Shown here piece by piece: positions 16,779 to 25,078 of a stretch of DNA of 64,000 nt. A model generated the notes under the pieces. It saw nothing but the letters and a program-made list of their open reading frames with translations. It ran no database searches and was not told where the DNA came from. Each line of letters starts with the position of its first letter. The stretch's first letter is position 1. The position numbers were made by a program, and so were the translations under genes. The stretch lies in assembly GCF_002220865.2 (NCBI RefSeq), contig NZ_NHRJ02000002.1, forward strand, positions 577,892-641,891. The letters run 5' to 3'. The stretch comes from Paenibacillus xerothermodurans. GTDB taxonomy: Bacteria > Bacillota > Bacilli > Paenibacillales > NBRC-103111.

Positions 16779-17138
16779 CTACTGGGGTGCGGCTACGCCT
16801 AACGAATCCAATGCGGTTTGGACGCGTGTGACACCTTGTGCCATGCTATGTCCGCTGCCTACCGCCGCAGCAACCGCGACGGCCTCCATGATCTCCGCCT
16901 CGGAAGCACCCTTGGCAACGGCTTCCTGCACATGATAATACGTGCACACCTCATTGTTCGCGAACAAGCTTATGCCGAGTGCGATCAAATGCTTCTGTTT
17001 CTCCGACAGCGCGCCCCCTTCGAAGCAGGCTGCCGTAAAATGGTGATAAGCATCTACCATTTTTGGCATATTATCGTTCATTCGGCCGACGCCGATTTTG
17101 TACGAATCTACCTTTTTATTCAATAATCCGGTGTTCAC
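16779..17138 (-). CDS. Carboxymuconolactone decarboxylase/AhpD-like protein
   Basis: Small all-helical protein of the CMD family, about 119 aa. The typical segment LSEKQKHLIALGISLFANNE precedes CTYYHVQEAVAKGASEAEIMEAVAVAAAVG. AhpD enzymes carry a CxxC peroxidase pair; here only the first Cys is visible, followed by Tyr-Tyr-His, so thiol peroxidase chemistry of the AhpD type is doubtful. The start is uncertain: a GTG at 17138 lies about ten bases after GGGGG, and an ATG two codons earlier is also possible. It is monocistronic. Confidence 0.8.
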   Translation of the reverse strand: MNTGLLNKKVDSYKIGVGRMNDNMPKMVDAYHHFTAACFEGGALSEKQKHLIALGISLFANNEVCTYYHVQEAVAKGASEAEIMEAVAVAAAVGSGHSMAQGVTRVQTALDSLGVAAPQ

Positions 17139-17174
17139 GCACATATCCCCCACTCTGCTAAAACTGCCGACGCA

Positions 17175-17450
17175 TCATACAGTTAAGCTTCCCTCGAACC
17201 ATTGCGCATATTCAGTAGTGGGAACCACAGAGTGCAAGTAGTCACGTACCGCTGCGCGTTCGTCCGGCTTAAAGTCGTACTTGCAGTCCATTCCGTTAAA
17301 CAGCAACCTCCAGTCGTTGAGCAGTCCGTTCTTTAGCGCACGCACTTCAACCACATACAGTTCTTCAGGCTCATCGGCAAAACGACAGCCAACCAGAATT
17401 GTAATGTCCTTGTCACCGGCTGAGTCAAATTCAACATAATCAAAAACCAT
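17175..17450 (-). CDS. Unknown small acidic protein
   Basis: A 91-aa soluble protein I do not recognise. It begins MVFDYVEFDSAGDKDITILV and contains ELYVVEVRALKNGLLNDWRL and a C-terminal YAQWFEGSLTV. Predicted as mixed alpha/beta and acidic, with no membrane segment. The ATG at 17450 is four bases after GGGAGG, a clear ribosome site. It ends about 37 bases before the CMD-like gene in the same direction, so the two may be co-transcribed, and is divergent from the next unknown gene across about 110 AT-rich bases. Confidence 0.7.
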   Translation of the reverse strand: MVFDYVEFDSAGDKDITILVGCRFADEPEELYVVEVRALKNGLLNDWRLLFNGMDCKYDFKPDERAAVRDYLHSVVPTTEYAQWFEGSLTV

Positions 17451-17560
17451 ATTTCCTCCCAAAATAATTAAAATTTTACAGATTAGTTTACAATATTCTA
17501 CATTTTATTCACTTTTCACGTGCTATAATCAGACCTATCTTAGCGTAAGGAGTAGGTCCA

Positions 17561-17881
17561 ATGCAAAAATCATGTCAAAAAATTGTTCGTATTGAGGACG
17601 GTCTGATTGCGGAAATCTATGATGGCTTACTGTATCGCCACTTTACGGACAACGATACGGCATTGAGGGAACTGCTGATGGAGGACGTCGGACTGGATTT
17701 CGATGGCATACTCCAAACCTACGAAAAGCTGATTCATGATCTTGCCGCTTCGTTTCCGCAGCTGCGTCCGCGCATTGCCGAACAACTGCCCGAAGGATGG
17801 CTGGAATGGGCCGAAGAATCGTACTCGGATGACGCTCCCACTCTTCCCTCCCGCAACGCATCCGCACAAGTCACCGGCTGA
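17561..17881 (+). CDS. Unknown small acidic protein
   Basis: A 106-aa soluble protein I do not recognise, beginning MQKSCQKIVRIEDGLIAEIY and rich in Glu, Asp and Leu, with a low-complexity Ser/Asp/Ala tail after residue 88. No membrane or signal segment. The ATG has AAGGAG eight bases upstream, a TATAAT sequence stands at 17524-17529, and a strong terminator follows the stop, so this is a convincing single-gene unit. It is divergent from the 91-aa unknown gene; the pairing may or may not be meaningful. Confidence 0.75.
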   Translation: MQKSCQKIVRIEDGLIAEIYDGLLYRHFTDNDTALRELLMEDVGLDFDGILQTYEKLIHDLAASFPQLRPRIAEQLPEGWLEWAEESYSDDAPTLPSRNASAQVTG

Positions 17882-17890
17882 CCGCAACAA

Positions 17891-17935
17891 AGCCCGCTCA
17901 GAAAGGTGTATACCTTAACGAGCGGGCTTTTTTTG
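17891..17935 (+). terminator. Strong rho-independent terminator
   Basis: AGCCCGCTC, 18-base loop with its own inner pairing (AAGGTGTATACCTT), then CGAGCGGGCT followed by seven Ts. It ends the 106-aa unknown gene. Confidence 0.92.
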
Positions 17936-17966
17936 CCCAGCGCCGCATTAACATAGGCGTCCGCTG

Positions 17967-18113
17967 TTATAACTTTTGGTAGACTACAATATATGTATCC
18001 AACTGTTGGCTGAGGGCAACCACGTGTTCATCTGTGAGATCTCCATGCACCAATGCTTGTTCCATCATTTGCAGACGTAATTCTTCGATTTTTTCCAGTA
18101 TGAGCGGTTTCAT
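17967..18113 (-). CDS. Spo0E-like aspartyl-phosphate phosphatase
   Basis: Small two-helix protein of 48 aa matching the Spo0E family, which removes phosphate from Spo0A~P and so delays sporulation. The signature is LSQQLDTYIVVYQKL at the C-terminus, matching the SQELDxLI pattern; the first helix is ILEKIEELRLQMMEQALVHG. The ATG at 18113 is nine bases after GGAG; the frame is open to 18149 without a ribosome site. It is divergent from the KinB-like kinase, so opposing inputs to Spo0A share one intergenic region of about 220 bases. Confidence 0.85.
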   Translation of the reverse strand: MKPLILEKIEELRLQMMEQALVHGDLTDEHVVALSQQLDTYIVVYQKL

Positions 18114-18271
18114 TCGTTTATTCTCCGTTTCTTGTTTTTTTACGGACATTATAAAACAAAACGGTGTAAATGGTTGTAAAACTTTGTCGCACGAATGTGA
18201 CAGGATTGTGAAAATTATAAGTAAGCATTTTCATTTAACAGCTATGTAAATAATTACCTTACATATACTAC

Positions 18272-18300
18272 TTGTTAATATTACCAAATTCACTGATAAT
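18272..18300 (+). promoter_or_regulatory. Putative promoter of the KinB-like kinase
   Basis: TTGTTA, exactly 17 bases, GATAAT, ending 30 bases before the ATG. The surrounding region is strongly AT-rich. Confidence 0.6.
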
Positions 18301-18330
18301 AAAAATACTATTAGCAGCGGGGAGTTTCAG

Positions 18331-19605
18331 ATGGATAGCGAAATAACATACAAACTTATTCTCAATTTGTTCTTCATTCTCTTCCCTCTCTTTCTCTACC
18401 AGATGTTTTGGCTGGACCGTTATCAAAGAAACATCCAGAGCCCGTGGTTCATTTGCGCACTGGCGGCTACTTCTCTGCTGCTGTGTATGAGCTTCCCCTA
18501 TATCTCATCCCAAGGATATTTCTTCGACTTGCGACATGTTCCTTTCATTATAGGCATGCTCTACGGCGGATTGCGAGTCGGCCTGGTACTGCTTGTGACG
18601 CTGCTGGGCTACCGTGCGCTCATTGGCGGTGACGGCTTGCTGTTAAGCATCATGATGGGGTTGATGTCCTATGTGTCGATCATGATGCTGCGTGCGCGTT
18701 ACCGAACCTGGAATGCGAAACAAAGAGTTTCATACGGCACGCTGCTGGCTATCATGTATTCTATTCTCGTGCTGGGTTCGTTGACTGTTACCAACAGCAG
18801 TGTCAGCGCAGATTTGTCCGTATTTGCTCTACAGTACATTAGTATCCACGCGGTCAGCGTCTGGCTTACGATTTATTTTGTAGAAATGATGCGGCGTAAT
18901 TTCAAAATGCGAGAACAGATCGTGCAATCCGAGAAATTGAAAGTCATTAGCGAGCTTGCCGCGAGCGTCTCACATGAGGTAAGAAATCCGCTCACGGTCA
19001 CCAAAGGCTTTATTCAATTGCTGCGCGGTATCGACCTGACAGAGGAAAAAAAGACGCAATTCATTGAATTGTCGTTGGCTGAACTAGAGCGCGCACAGAA
19101 GATTATAACCGACTATCTCAGTCTAGCTAAGGACCATGAGGGTGAAATTGAAAAATTGAACATAGCTGACGAATTGAACTATATCGTGTCGGTCATGGCG
19201 CCGTACGCGCTTTTTCAGCAGGTGGAGATGCAGGTGCACATACAGGAGCCGCATTTTGTGAATGCCGACCGGCAAAGGCTGCGCCAATGTTTCATCAACC
19301 TCAGCAAAAACTGCATAGAAGCTATGCCGGCCGGCGGCCTGTTAACTATCCACTCGCAGCGGCAAGGCGACCAACTGGTCATCTGCATGAAGGATACGGG
19401 AATCGGCATGACCCAAGCGGAGATAAGCCAACTCGGCACGCCGTTCTTTACAACTAAGCGTGAGAAAGGCACGGGCCTGGGGATGATGCTTATTTTCAAT
19501 GTGATCAAGGAACTGCGTGGGCAGGTGCGGGTGGATAGCGAGAAACACAGAGGGACCACGTTCACTATTACAATTCCCGGCATAGAGCGCGAGTCCGCAA
19601 ATTAG
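18331..19605 (+). CDS. Membrane sensor histidine kinase (KinB-like sporulation kinase)
   Basis: 424-aa kinase. The first about 190 residues form five or six membrane segments with the 5TM Lyt-type receptor pattern (SSQGYFFDLRHVPFIIGMLYG, GLRVGLVLLVTLLGYRALIGG), as in KinB. Next come the dimerization domain with phospho-acceptor H215 in SHEVRNPLT, and an ATPase domain with NLSKNCIEAMP (N box), DTGIGMT (G1), and GTGLGMMLIFNVIKELRG (G2). No response regulator is adjacent, so it is an orphan kinase, as expected for a phosphorelay feeding Spo0F/Spo0A. GGGGAG lies six bases before the ATG. Location between a Spo0E-like gene and spo0A supports a sporulation role. Confidence 0.9.
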   Translation: MDSEITYKLILNLFFILFPLFLYQMFWLDRYQRNIQSPWFICALAATSLLLCMSFPYISSQGYFFDLRHVPFIIGMLYGGLRVGLVLLVTLLGYRALIGGDGLLLSIMMGLMSYVSIMMLRARYRTWNAKQRVSYGTLLAIMYSILVLGSLTVTNSSVSADLSVFALQYISIHAVSVWLTIYFVEMMRRNFKMREQIVQSEKLKVISELAASVSHEVRNPLTVTKGFIQLLRGIDLTEEKKTQFIELSLAELERAQKIITDYLSLAKDHEGEIEKLNIADELNYIVSVMAPYALFQQVEMQVHIQEPHFVNADRQRLRQCFINLSKNCIEAMPAGGLLTIHSQRQGDQLVICMKDTGIGMTQAEISQLGTPFFTTKREKGTGLGMMLIFNVIKELRGQVRVDSEKHRGTTFTITIPGIERESAN

Positions 19606-19611
19606 TATTCA

Positions 19612-19630
19612 GAAGTGCAGGCTGCACTTC
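19612..19630 (+). repeat. Inverted repeat after the kinase gene
   Basis: GAAGTGCA, three bases, TGCACTTC, a perfect 8-bp stem seven bases after the kinase stop. No T-run follows; it may be a weak or factor-aided terminator or a 3' stabilizing hairpin. Confidence 0.45.
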
Positions 19631-19643
19631 ATCTGCCCAACAA

Positions 19644-19883
19644 TCAGCGGGTGCATACAAGTTTCTTCCTCTGCTCAAGCGCCGACCTCATCGACTCTTC
19701 ACGCAGCAACTGCTTTTGCGCGCTCCTCTCGGCTGCGAAAAAAGAGTCGCACCTCATTAGATGCCAGAGCGCATCCTTTGCCGCTTCGCACGCCATGCGT
19801 TCGCACTGCAGCAAATACAGGCACACACTATAACATTCAGTTTCGTGTTTCCGCAAGATGGATAACCTCTTCTTCATGTCCAC
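19644..19883 (-). CDS. Unknown small Cys-rich helical protein
   Basis: 79-aa protein I do not recognise, with start MDMKKRLSILRKHETECYSV. It is predicted as all-helical and amphipathic and carries five Cys (C17, C21, C27, C32, C45 by count) and many Lys/Arg. Start is a GTG with GGGATGAG about seven bases upstream, or an in-frame ATG two codons later. The stop is 38 bases from the convergent kinase stop. Coding status is likely but rests only on frame, ribosome site and composition. Confidence 0.55.
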   Translation of the reverse strand: MDMKKRLSILRKHETECYSVCLYLLQCERMACEAAKDALWHLMRCDSFFAAERSAQKQLLREESMRSALEQRKKLVCTR

Positions 19884-20090
19884 ATATGCTCATCCCTGAC
19901 TTTCACTGTGTAGGCGCCGCGTAGATGCGCAGTTCACAGGTGATTCATTTCTTATACCATAGTTTAATCCTTTTTTTGGCTGTGCATAGTACTAAATTCA
20001 TCTAGTACCACCCGTTCTACGCGGCGGCCAGGGTTCAGCAACTCTGACGCACTGGCCAGCAAAAATTCCCACTTCCCGCATGCAAAACAA

Positions 20091-20117
20091 GCATAGGGGC
20101 GCCGCTTGCCCCTATGC
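20091..20117 (-). terminator. Second hairpin downstream of spo0A
   Basis: A perfect 10-bp stem GCATAGGGGC / GCCCCTATGC with a seven-base loop. On the minus strand it is followed by TTGTTTTG, a broken T-tract. It probably backs up the first spo0A terminator. Confidence 0.55.
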
Positions 20118-20146
20118 TCCTACCGCAGGCCTTATCCTTCATACAT

Positions 20147-20186
20147 AAAAAAAACGCCCGAAAATCAATACGATTTATCAGACGTT
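20147..20186 (-). terminator. Rho-independent terminator of spo0A
   Basis: On the minus strand AACGTCTGA, a bulged T, AAATC, loop GTATT, then GATTTTCGGGCGTT and a run of about six Ts. It lies about 110 bases after the spo0A stop. Confidence 0.75.
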
Positions 20187-20295
20187 AATGCACAAGCGTA
20201 TCTCCTCATGACGGCCGGAGAAACTCCATAAAAACTGACTGCATTCGCCACCCTACATCTGGCGTCTGACTCCAAGCTCACTGCTCCTTACCCTC

Positions 20296-21099
20296 TCACG
20301 AGACTTTATGCTCGATTCTGAGCTTATCCGCCACCATGGCGATGAACTCACTGTTGGTAGGCTTTGCTTTACTGATGTTGATCGTGTAACCGAACAGGTG
20401 GCTTATGCTGTCTATGTTGCCACGCGTCCAGGCAACCTCGATTGCATGGCGAATCGCACGCTCCACACGGCTCGGGGTAGTCTTATATTTCTCCGCAATG
20501 GCAGGGTAAAGCGTTTTCGTGATCGCCCCCAGAATCTCAATGTTGTTGTAGACCATGGTGATCGCCTCACGCAGATACTGATAACCTTTGATATGTGCAG
20601 GCACGCCAATCTCATGAATGATTGTGGTAATGTTGGCGTCCAGATTTTTTCCTTTGGGCAGCTGCACCACATTCGTTCTGTAGCTGGTGCCGGACGACAT
20701 GACCGAGTTGCTCTGGTTTGTGGACACCAGCTGACGGATTCGGTTTGTTAATATCTCCATGTCAAACGGCTTTAATATGTAGTAGGACGCCCCGAGTTGA
20801 ACCGCCTTCTGTGTAATATTTTCCTGACCGAACGCAGTAAGCATGATAACCTTCGGTTGCGGATTAAGATCCATCTCACGCAGCTTTTCGAGCACGCCAA
20901 GACCGTCAAGATGCGGCATAATAATATCTAGAATCAGAACATCAGGAACACGCGTACCTTGCTCAATCAAGCGCAGAACATCGTTCCCATTATACGCGAC
21001 GCCTGCGACATGCATATCGTCTTGTTCATCGATAAATTCGGAAAGTAAGTTAGTGAACTCCCGGTTATCGTCGGCTAATAAAACTTCGATCGTTTGCAA
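20296..21099 (-). CDS. spo0A: Sporulation master regulator Spo0A
   Basis: Response regulator that commits the cell to sporulation. The receiver domain has the acidic pair D10 D11 in [10 protein letters not shown], phosphoacceptor D58 in [12 protein letters not shown], and the conserved Lys in YYILKPFD. The C-terminal sigma-factor-interacting DNA-binding domain includes [20 protein letters not shown] and [18 protein letters not shown]. Start is a TTG preceded by AAGGAGG with about eight bases between, giving 267 aa, the same as B. subtilis (which uses GTG); earlier in-frame ATGs lack a ribosome site. It lies just after spoIVB in the same direction, with 0A boxes in the gap. Confidence 0.97.
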   Translation of the reverse strand: MQTIEVLLADDNREFTNLLSEFIDEQDDMHVAGVAYNGNDVLRLIEQGTRVPDVLILDIIMPHLDGLGVLEKLREMDLNPQPKVIMLTAFGQENITQKAVQLGASYYILKPFDMEILTNRIRQLVSTNQSNSVMSSGTSYRTNVVQLPKGKNLDANITTIIHEIGVPAHIKGYQYLREAITMVYNNIEILGAITKTLYPAIAEKYKTTPSRVERAIRHAIEVAWTRGNIDSISHLFGYTINISKAKPTNSEFIAMVADKLRIEHKVS

Positions 21100-21166
21100 C
21101 GTTTTTTCCTCCTTCAGATGGCAGCACAAAGTGTAATTTAGCATGTTTTATCTCTACATGTATACT

Positions 21167-21274
21167 TTCGACATCTGTTATAAAATTCCTTCTGTCGAAA
21201 ATTATTTTTATAGATTTATTTTCTATTTTATTTTATAATAATAAATTTACCCCAAAACTATACATCTTTCGACA
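21167..21274 (-). promoter_or_regulatory. spo0A promoter region with three 0A boxes
   Basis: Three exact copies of the Spo0A-binding core TGTCGAA occur in the 217-base spoIVB-spo0A gap: 21167-21173 and 21268-21274 read on the minus strand, and 21193-21199 on the plus strand. The stretch between is very AT-rich. On the minus strand AAGGAATTT, 13 bases, GAAAG near 21160-21190 resembles a sigma-H promoter, as at the spo0A Ps promoter of B. subtilis. Autoregulation is inferred from the boxes. Confidence 0.8.
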
Positions 21275-21316
21275 AATCCGGTGGCAAACTAACAAAAGTG
21301 AAGCTGAAAGCGCGGG

Positions 21317-22648
21317 TTAACTCGCCTTCAGCTCGGTCGGTTCATTGGTACGCAGCATTATTCCGGCGTCCTGCAGCATCCATTCGATGAAGCAGCCGTA
21401 GCCGCTGGACGGATCATTTACGAATACATGAGTCACGGCTCCGATGACCTTGCCGTTCTGAACGATCGGGCTTCCGCTCATGCCTTGCACGATGCCGCCG
21501 GTTTTCGCAAGCAGCTGCGGGTCCGTCACTTTGATCACCATACCCTTTGTCGCGGGAAATTCCTGTTTGGCAACATGCACAACCTCAATCTCAAATTGCT
21601 CCACCTTCTGAGCGTTCACGACAGTGTAAATATGAGCGGGCCCTTCCTTGATCTCCTCCGCGAACGCCACGGGCAGGGCTTCTTCAGTGAAGCTGTGCTC
21701 GGGCAGTTCCTTCATTTTACCGAAAATGCCGAACTGGGTGTTTTTCTCGATCGAACCAAGCACTTTGCTTTCTTTGGAAAATTGAGCCCGCTTCTCGCCA
21801 GGCTCGCCGTTCTGGCTTTTGGAGATGGAGGTGACGTTCGAGTGTACGATTTCTCCGGAACCGACCACCACCGGCGTCTGGGTGTCCATATCGGTGATAA
21901 TGTGGCCCAACGCCCCGTACACTCCTTGGTCAGGCGCATAAAACGTCAACGTGCCCACGCCTGCCGCTGAATCACGAATATAGAGGCCAAGCCGGTACGA
22001 TTTATCGACCACGTCGTAGGCCGGTGTGATCTGCACATCCATAAGCTCGCTGTTCCGGTTCACTGTCAGCGTAAGAGCCTTTTTTCTTTCTCCTGAGTCA
22101 TTCACTAACTCAGACACCTTGTTGACGTCGGTTAACGGTTTGCCGTTAATTTTGACGATTAAGTCGCCTAGCTGGATTTTGGCGTCTTCCCCGGGAGATA
22201 TCTTCTTGTCTTCCGCGATGGTAACCAAATGATGGCCAACAACTAATACTCCTGCAGATTTCAGTTTGACGCCGATGGTGTGGCCACCGGGTATGATTTT
22301 CAGGTCGGGGACGACATTGACCTTTACCGTTTTGAGAGGAATGGTGCCGAAGAGTTTAAGCTTCATTTCAGCTTGGCCTGCTTTGTAGGATTCCAACGAA
22401 ATCGGATTATGGAGATCTACCTGGAATGAGTGCTTGGCCGATCCGTTAACTTTCACAATTTCCGGATTATTGACGGTCAGCTGTGCATTGACGGGCATGG
22501 ACAACTGCAGATTCGTCTGCTGACCGGGGAACAGCCGCAGTTCTTCAGGAAACGACGCGAAGCTCTGGAAAGGTGTGGACAAACTGCCTAGACAAACGAA
22601 GAAGACGAGCATTAAGCCAATGATTCTCTTTCTTTGGTTGCCACTCAT
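21317..22648 (-). CDS. spoIVB: SpoIVB serine peptidase
   Basis: Forespore-made, secreted PDZ serine protease that cleaves SpoIVFA to activate pro-sigma-K processing. N-terminal signal/anchor IIGLMLVFFVCLGSLSTPFQ (residues about 9-28), a PDZ domain around residues 115-200 (SAGVLVVGHHLV, LGDLIVKINGKPL), and the SpoIVB S55 peptidase domain with the His region YGALGHIITD (about 245) and the nucleophile S393 in GMSGSPIVQNG. Length 443 aa is near normal. GGGAGC lies upstream of the ATG. Order recN-spoIVB-spo0A is conserved in spore formers. Confidence 0.96.
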   Translation of the reverse strand: MSGNQRKRIIGLMLVFFVCLGSLSTPFQSFASFPEELRLFPGQQTNLQLSMPVNAQLTVNNPEIVKVNGSAKHSFQVDLHNPISLESYKAGQAEMKLKLFGTIPLKTVKVNVVPDLKIIPGGHTIGVKLKSAGVLVVGHHLVTIAEDKKISPGEDAKIQLGDLIVKINGKPLTDVNKVSELVNDSGERKKALTLTVNRNSELMDVQITPAYDVVDKSYRLGLYIRDSAAGVGTLTFYAPDQGVYGALGHIITDMDTQTPVVVGSGEIVHSNVTSISKSQNGEPGEKRAQFSKESKVLGSIEKNTQFGIFGKMKELPEHSFTEEALPVAFAEEIKEGPAHIYTVVNAQKVEQFEIEVVHVAKQEFPATKGMVIKVTDPQLLAKTGGIVQGMSGSPIVQNGKVIGAVTHVFVNDPSSGYGCFIEWMLQDAGIMLRTNEPTELKAS

Positions 22649-22758
22649 GGTGTCACGCTCCCTTGCTTCCTTGGCTCAGCGGCATGAAGAGTACCGCTTT
22701 TGCGTACACTTAAGGTAACCCCACACCTTTCGTTTTATAACTGCAAATGATCCCACGC

Positions 22759-24459
22759 TTAGCTTAACATCCTTGCCTTTTTTTCGTTTGCCATATCAAG
22801 CATTTCTTGAGCATGATGGAGCGTCGTCTCCGTCACTTCAACCCCGCCCAGCATACGAGCCAACTCATGAATTCGCCCTTCCTGCTGCAAGTCTTCTACG
22901 TGGGTGAATGTTCTTTCGTCGTTGGTTGTTTTCTGTATTAGAAAATGCGCGTCGGACATACATGCAACCTGCGGCAAGTGCGTTATCGAGAACACTTGGC
23001 AGGCGCTGGACAGCCGTGACATTTTCTCGGCGATGGCCTGCGCTGCTCGGCCGCTCACTCCGGTGTCGACTTCGTCGAACACGAGCACGGGAATGCGATC
23101 GATACGCGCAAAAATAGATTTCAAAGCAAGCATCACGCGGGAGATTTCACCGCCCGAGGCGATTTTACTCAGCGAACGCAGCGGTTCGCCCGGATTGGCT
23201 GATATCAGGAATTCCACCTGATTGCCGCCGTCAATTGTAAGCGCGTCTTCACGGAAGCCGATCTGCACCTTGAACTGCGTTCTTTCCATATGCAGATCTC
23301 TCAGCTCCGCTACGATTTCAGCGGCCAGCCGCTCAGCTATACGTTCCCTTTGTTCTGACAACCTGCGCGCCAAAGAACGGACAACCGTTAAAGCCTGCTC
23401 CTGCTGTTTTTTCAGTTCCTGCATTTTCTCATCTTTATTTTCTATCATTTCCAGCTCCTGCTGGATTTTATTTAAGTAGGCCAGTATATCCGCGGTGGTT
23501 TCTCCATATTTTCTGCGCAATGAGGCCATGGTATCCAAACGTTGTTCAATAGCGTCAAGCCTGTCCGGATTAAACTCGATATGATCGCGGTAATCCCGAA
23601 TTTGATAAGCCGCATCCTCCAGCTGATAAAACGCGCTCTGCACCTGCTCAACCAGCGGCTGCAGTTTGTCCGAGTCCAGCGGTGCGATATCCTGCAGCTT
23701 TTGCACCACCTTGCCGATCGTGTCGAGACCCTGACCTCCGCCATAAATGGCATCGTATGACTCGGCGGCGCTTTGGAACAGTTTCTCCGCATTCGATAGT
23801 TTGCGCTTTTCGTCAGCTAATAATTCGTCCTCGCCCAATTTTAAATCTGCCGCTGTAAGTTCCTCCACCTGGAAACGGTACAAATCCAACATCTGCAGCG
23901 ACCGTTTGCTGGTCTCCTCCAACTCTTTTAGGCTTTTGCGGATTTGTGTATAGTCTTGAAAGGCTTGGCGGTATTCTTGTTTTAGCGAGCCTATCGCATT
24001 GTCGCCGAACAGATCCAGCCAGCGAATGTGCTGATCCACCCTAAATAATGACTGATGCTCATGCTGACCATGAATGTTAACCAGCCATTCCCCTACCGAT
24101 TTAAGCCCTGTGAGATTGACCAGCTGGCCGTTGATCCGGCTGGTACTCTTTCCCTGTGACGTTATTTCGCGTCGAATAATCAGATGCTCCTCGGAATCCG
24201 CATCGATGCCCAATTCCGATAGCGTGTCCCACACGGGATGGCCCTTCTCAATCTGGAACAATGCCTCGATATATGCCTTGTCACTCCCGTATCGGACCAA
24301 ATCCGCAGAGCTTCTGCCCCCGGCGATTAATGTTAAAGCATCAATAATGATGGATTTACCGGCGCCTGTCTCCCCGGTCAGCACATGAAACCCTTTTCTA
24401 AAATAAAGATGGACCGATTCTATTACGGCTAGATTTTTAATAGACATTTCAAGCAGCAT
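22759..24459 (-). CDS. recN: DNA repair protein RecN
   Basis: SMC-like ATPase acting early in double-strand-break repair. Walker A is GETGAGKSIIID (about residues 31-42); the signature and Walker B region is ASGGEISRVMLALKSIF then PVLVFDEVDTGVSGRAA. Two coiled coils (about 160-230 and 290-365) flank a central globular part, as in RecN. Length 566 aa is usual. The GGGAGAGATAGGT leader overlaps the end region of argR, 14 bases upstream, so the two are one operon. Confidence 0.97.
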   Translation of the reverse strand: MLLEMSIKNLAVIESVHLYFRKGFHVLTGETGAGKSIIIDALTLIAGGRSSADLVRYGSDKAYIEALFQIEKGHPVWDTLSELGIDADSEEHLIIRREITSQGKSTSRINGQLVNLTGLKSVGEWLVNIHGQHEHQSLFRVDQHIRWLDLFGDNAIGSLKQEYRQAFQDYTQIRKSLKELEETSKRSLQMLDLYRFQVEELTAADLKLGEDELLADEKRKLSNAEKLFQSAAESYDAIYGGGQGLDTIGKVVQKLQDIAPLDSDKLQPLVEQVQSAFYQLEDAAYQIRDYRDHIEFNPDRLDAIEQRLDTMASLRRKYGETTADILAYLNKIQQELEMIENKDEKMQELKKQQEQALTVVRSLARRLSEQRERIAERLAAEIVAELRDLHMERTQFKVQIGFREDALTIDGGNQVEFLISANPGEPLRSLSKIASGGEISRVMLALKSIFARIDRIPVLVFDEVDTGVSGRAAQAIAEKMSRLSSACQVFSITHLPQVACMSDAHFLIQKTTNDERTFTHVEDLQQEGRIHELARMLGGVEVTETTLHHAQEMLDMANEKKARMLS

Positions 24460-24473
24460 ACCTATCTCTCCCG

Positions 24474-24923
24474 TTAACTCAGCATAGACAATATTTGATC
24501 AACGACCTTGGAGCGCTGTTCCTGGCTTCGGCAAATGATAAGAATCGTGTCATCCCCACAGATGGTTCCCATAATCTCAGTCCACTCCAGGCTGTCGATC
24601 AATGCCCCAAGTGCATTCGCAGTTCCCGGCAAGCTCTTCAGTACCACCAGATTGTCCGTGTGATCGATATGAACGAAATGGTCGTTCAGAGCTCTTTTCA
24701 AACGATTCACCGGGTTGTATCGCTGGTCGGCCGGCATCGAATATTTGTAACGCCCGTCATCGAGAGGTACCTTGATGAGATGCAGTTCTTTGATATCTCG
24801 CGAGATCGTTGCCTGTGTGATGGGAAAACCGGCGGCACGAAGCTGCTCCACCAATTCATCCTGCGTCTCTATCTCATTGTTGGTTATGATCTCGCGGATT
24901 TTGATGTGTCTTTGGCCTTTCAT
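24474..24923 (-). CDS. argR: Arginine repressor ArgR/AhrC
   Basis: Arginine-dependent regulator of arginine synthesis and catabolism. The N-terminal winged helix contains [20 protein letters not shown] followed by [12 protein letters not shown]; the C-terminal hexamerization and arginine-binding domain has [15 protein letters not shown] and [15 protein letters not shown]. The ATG at 24923 has GGGAGG about five bases upstream, giving 149 aa, the family length. Order tlyA-argR-recN is conserved, though here an extra membrane protein gene lies between tlyA and argR. Confidence 0.96.
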   Translation of the reverse strand: MKGQRHIKIREIITNNEIETQDELVEQLRAAGFPITQATISRDIKELHLIKVPLDDGRYKYSMPADQRYNPVNRLKRALNDHFVHIDHTDNLVVLKSLPGTANALGALIDSLEWTEIMGTICGDDTILIICRSQEQRSKVVDQILSMLS

Positions 24924-25078
24924 CTTTACCTCCCTGAAAAAGTTCCCATAGATACCACTCGTCAATGCAGCGGCGTATCTCAGCTATTACCATAACTTGC
25001 CCGGCAGAAAAGCGTATTCATACAGCATATATGGCGATGATTGCAGGCACACTTACTATATCAGCCTGCGCACTACGT

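Larger units (their letters stand above)
19884..20295. other. Gene-free stretch between the 79-aa gene and spo0A
   Basis: No convincing reading frame on either strand. It holds the promoter side of the minus-strand 79-aa gene at its left and the 3' region of spo0A at its right, with two hairpins (20091-20117 and 20147-20186) that look like successive terminators of the spo0A transcript. The part from about 19960 to 20085 shows nothing I can name. Confidence 0.7.
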
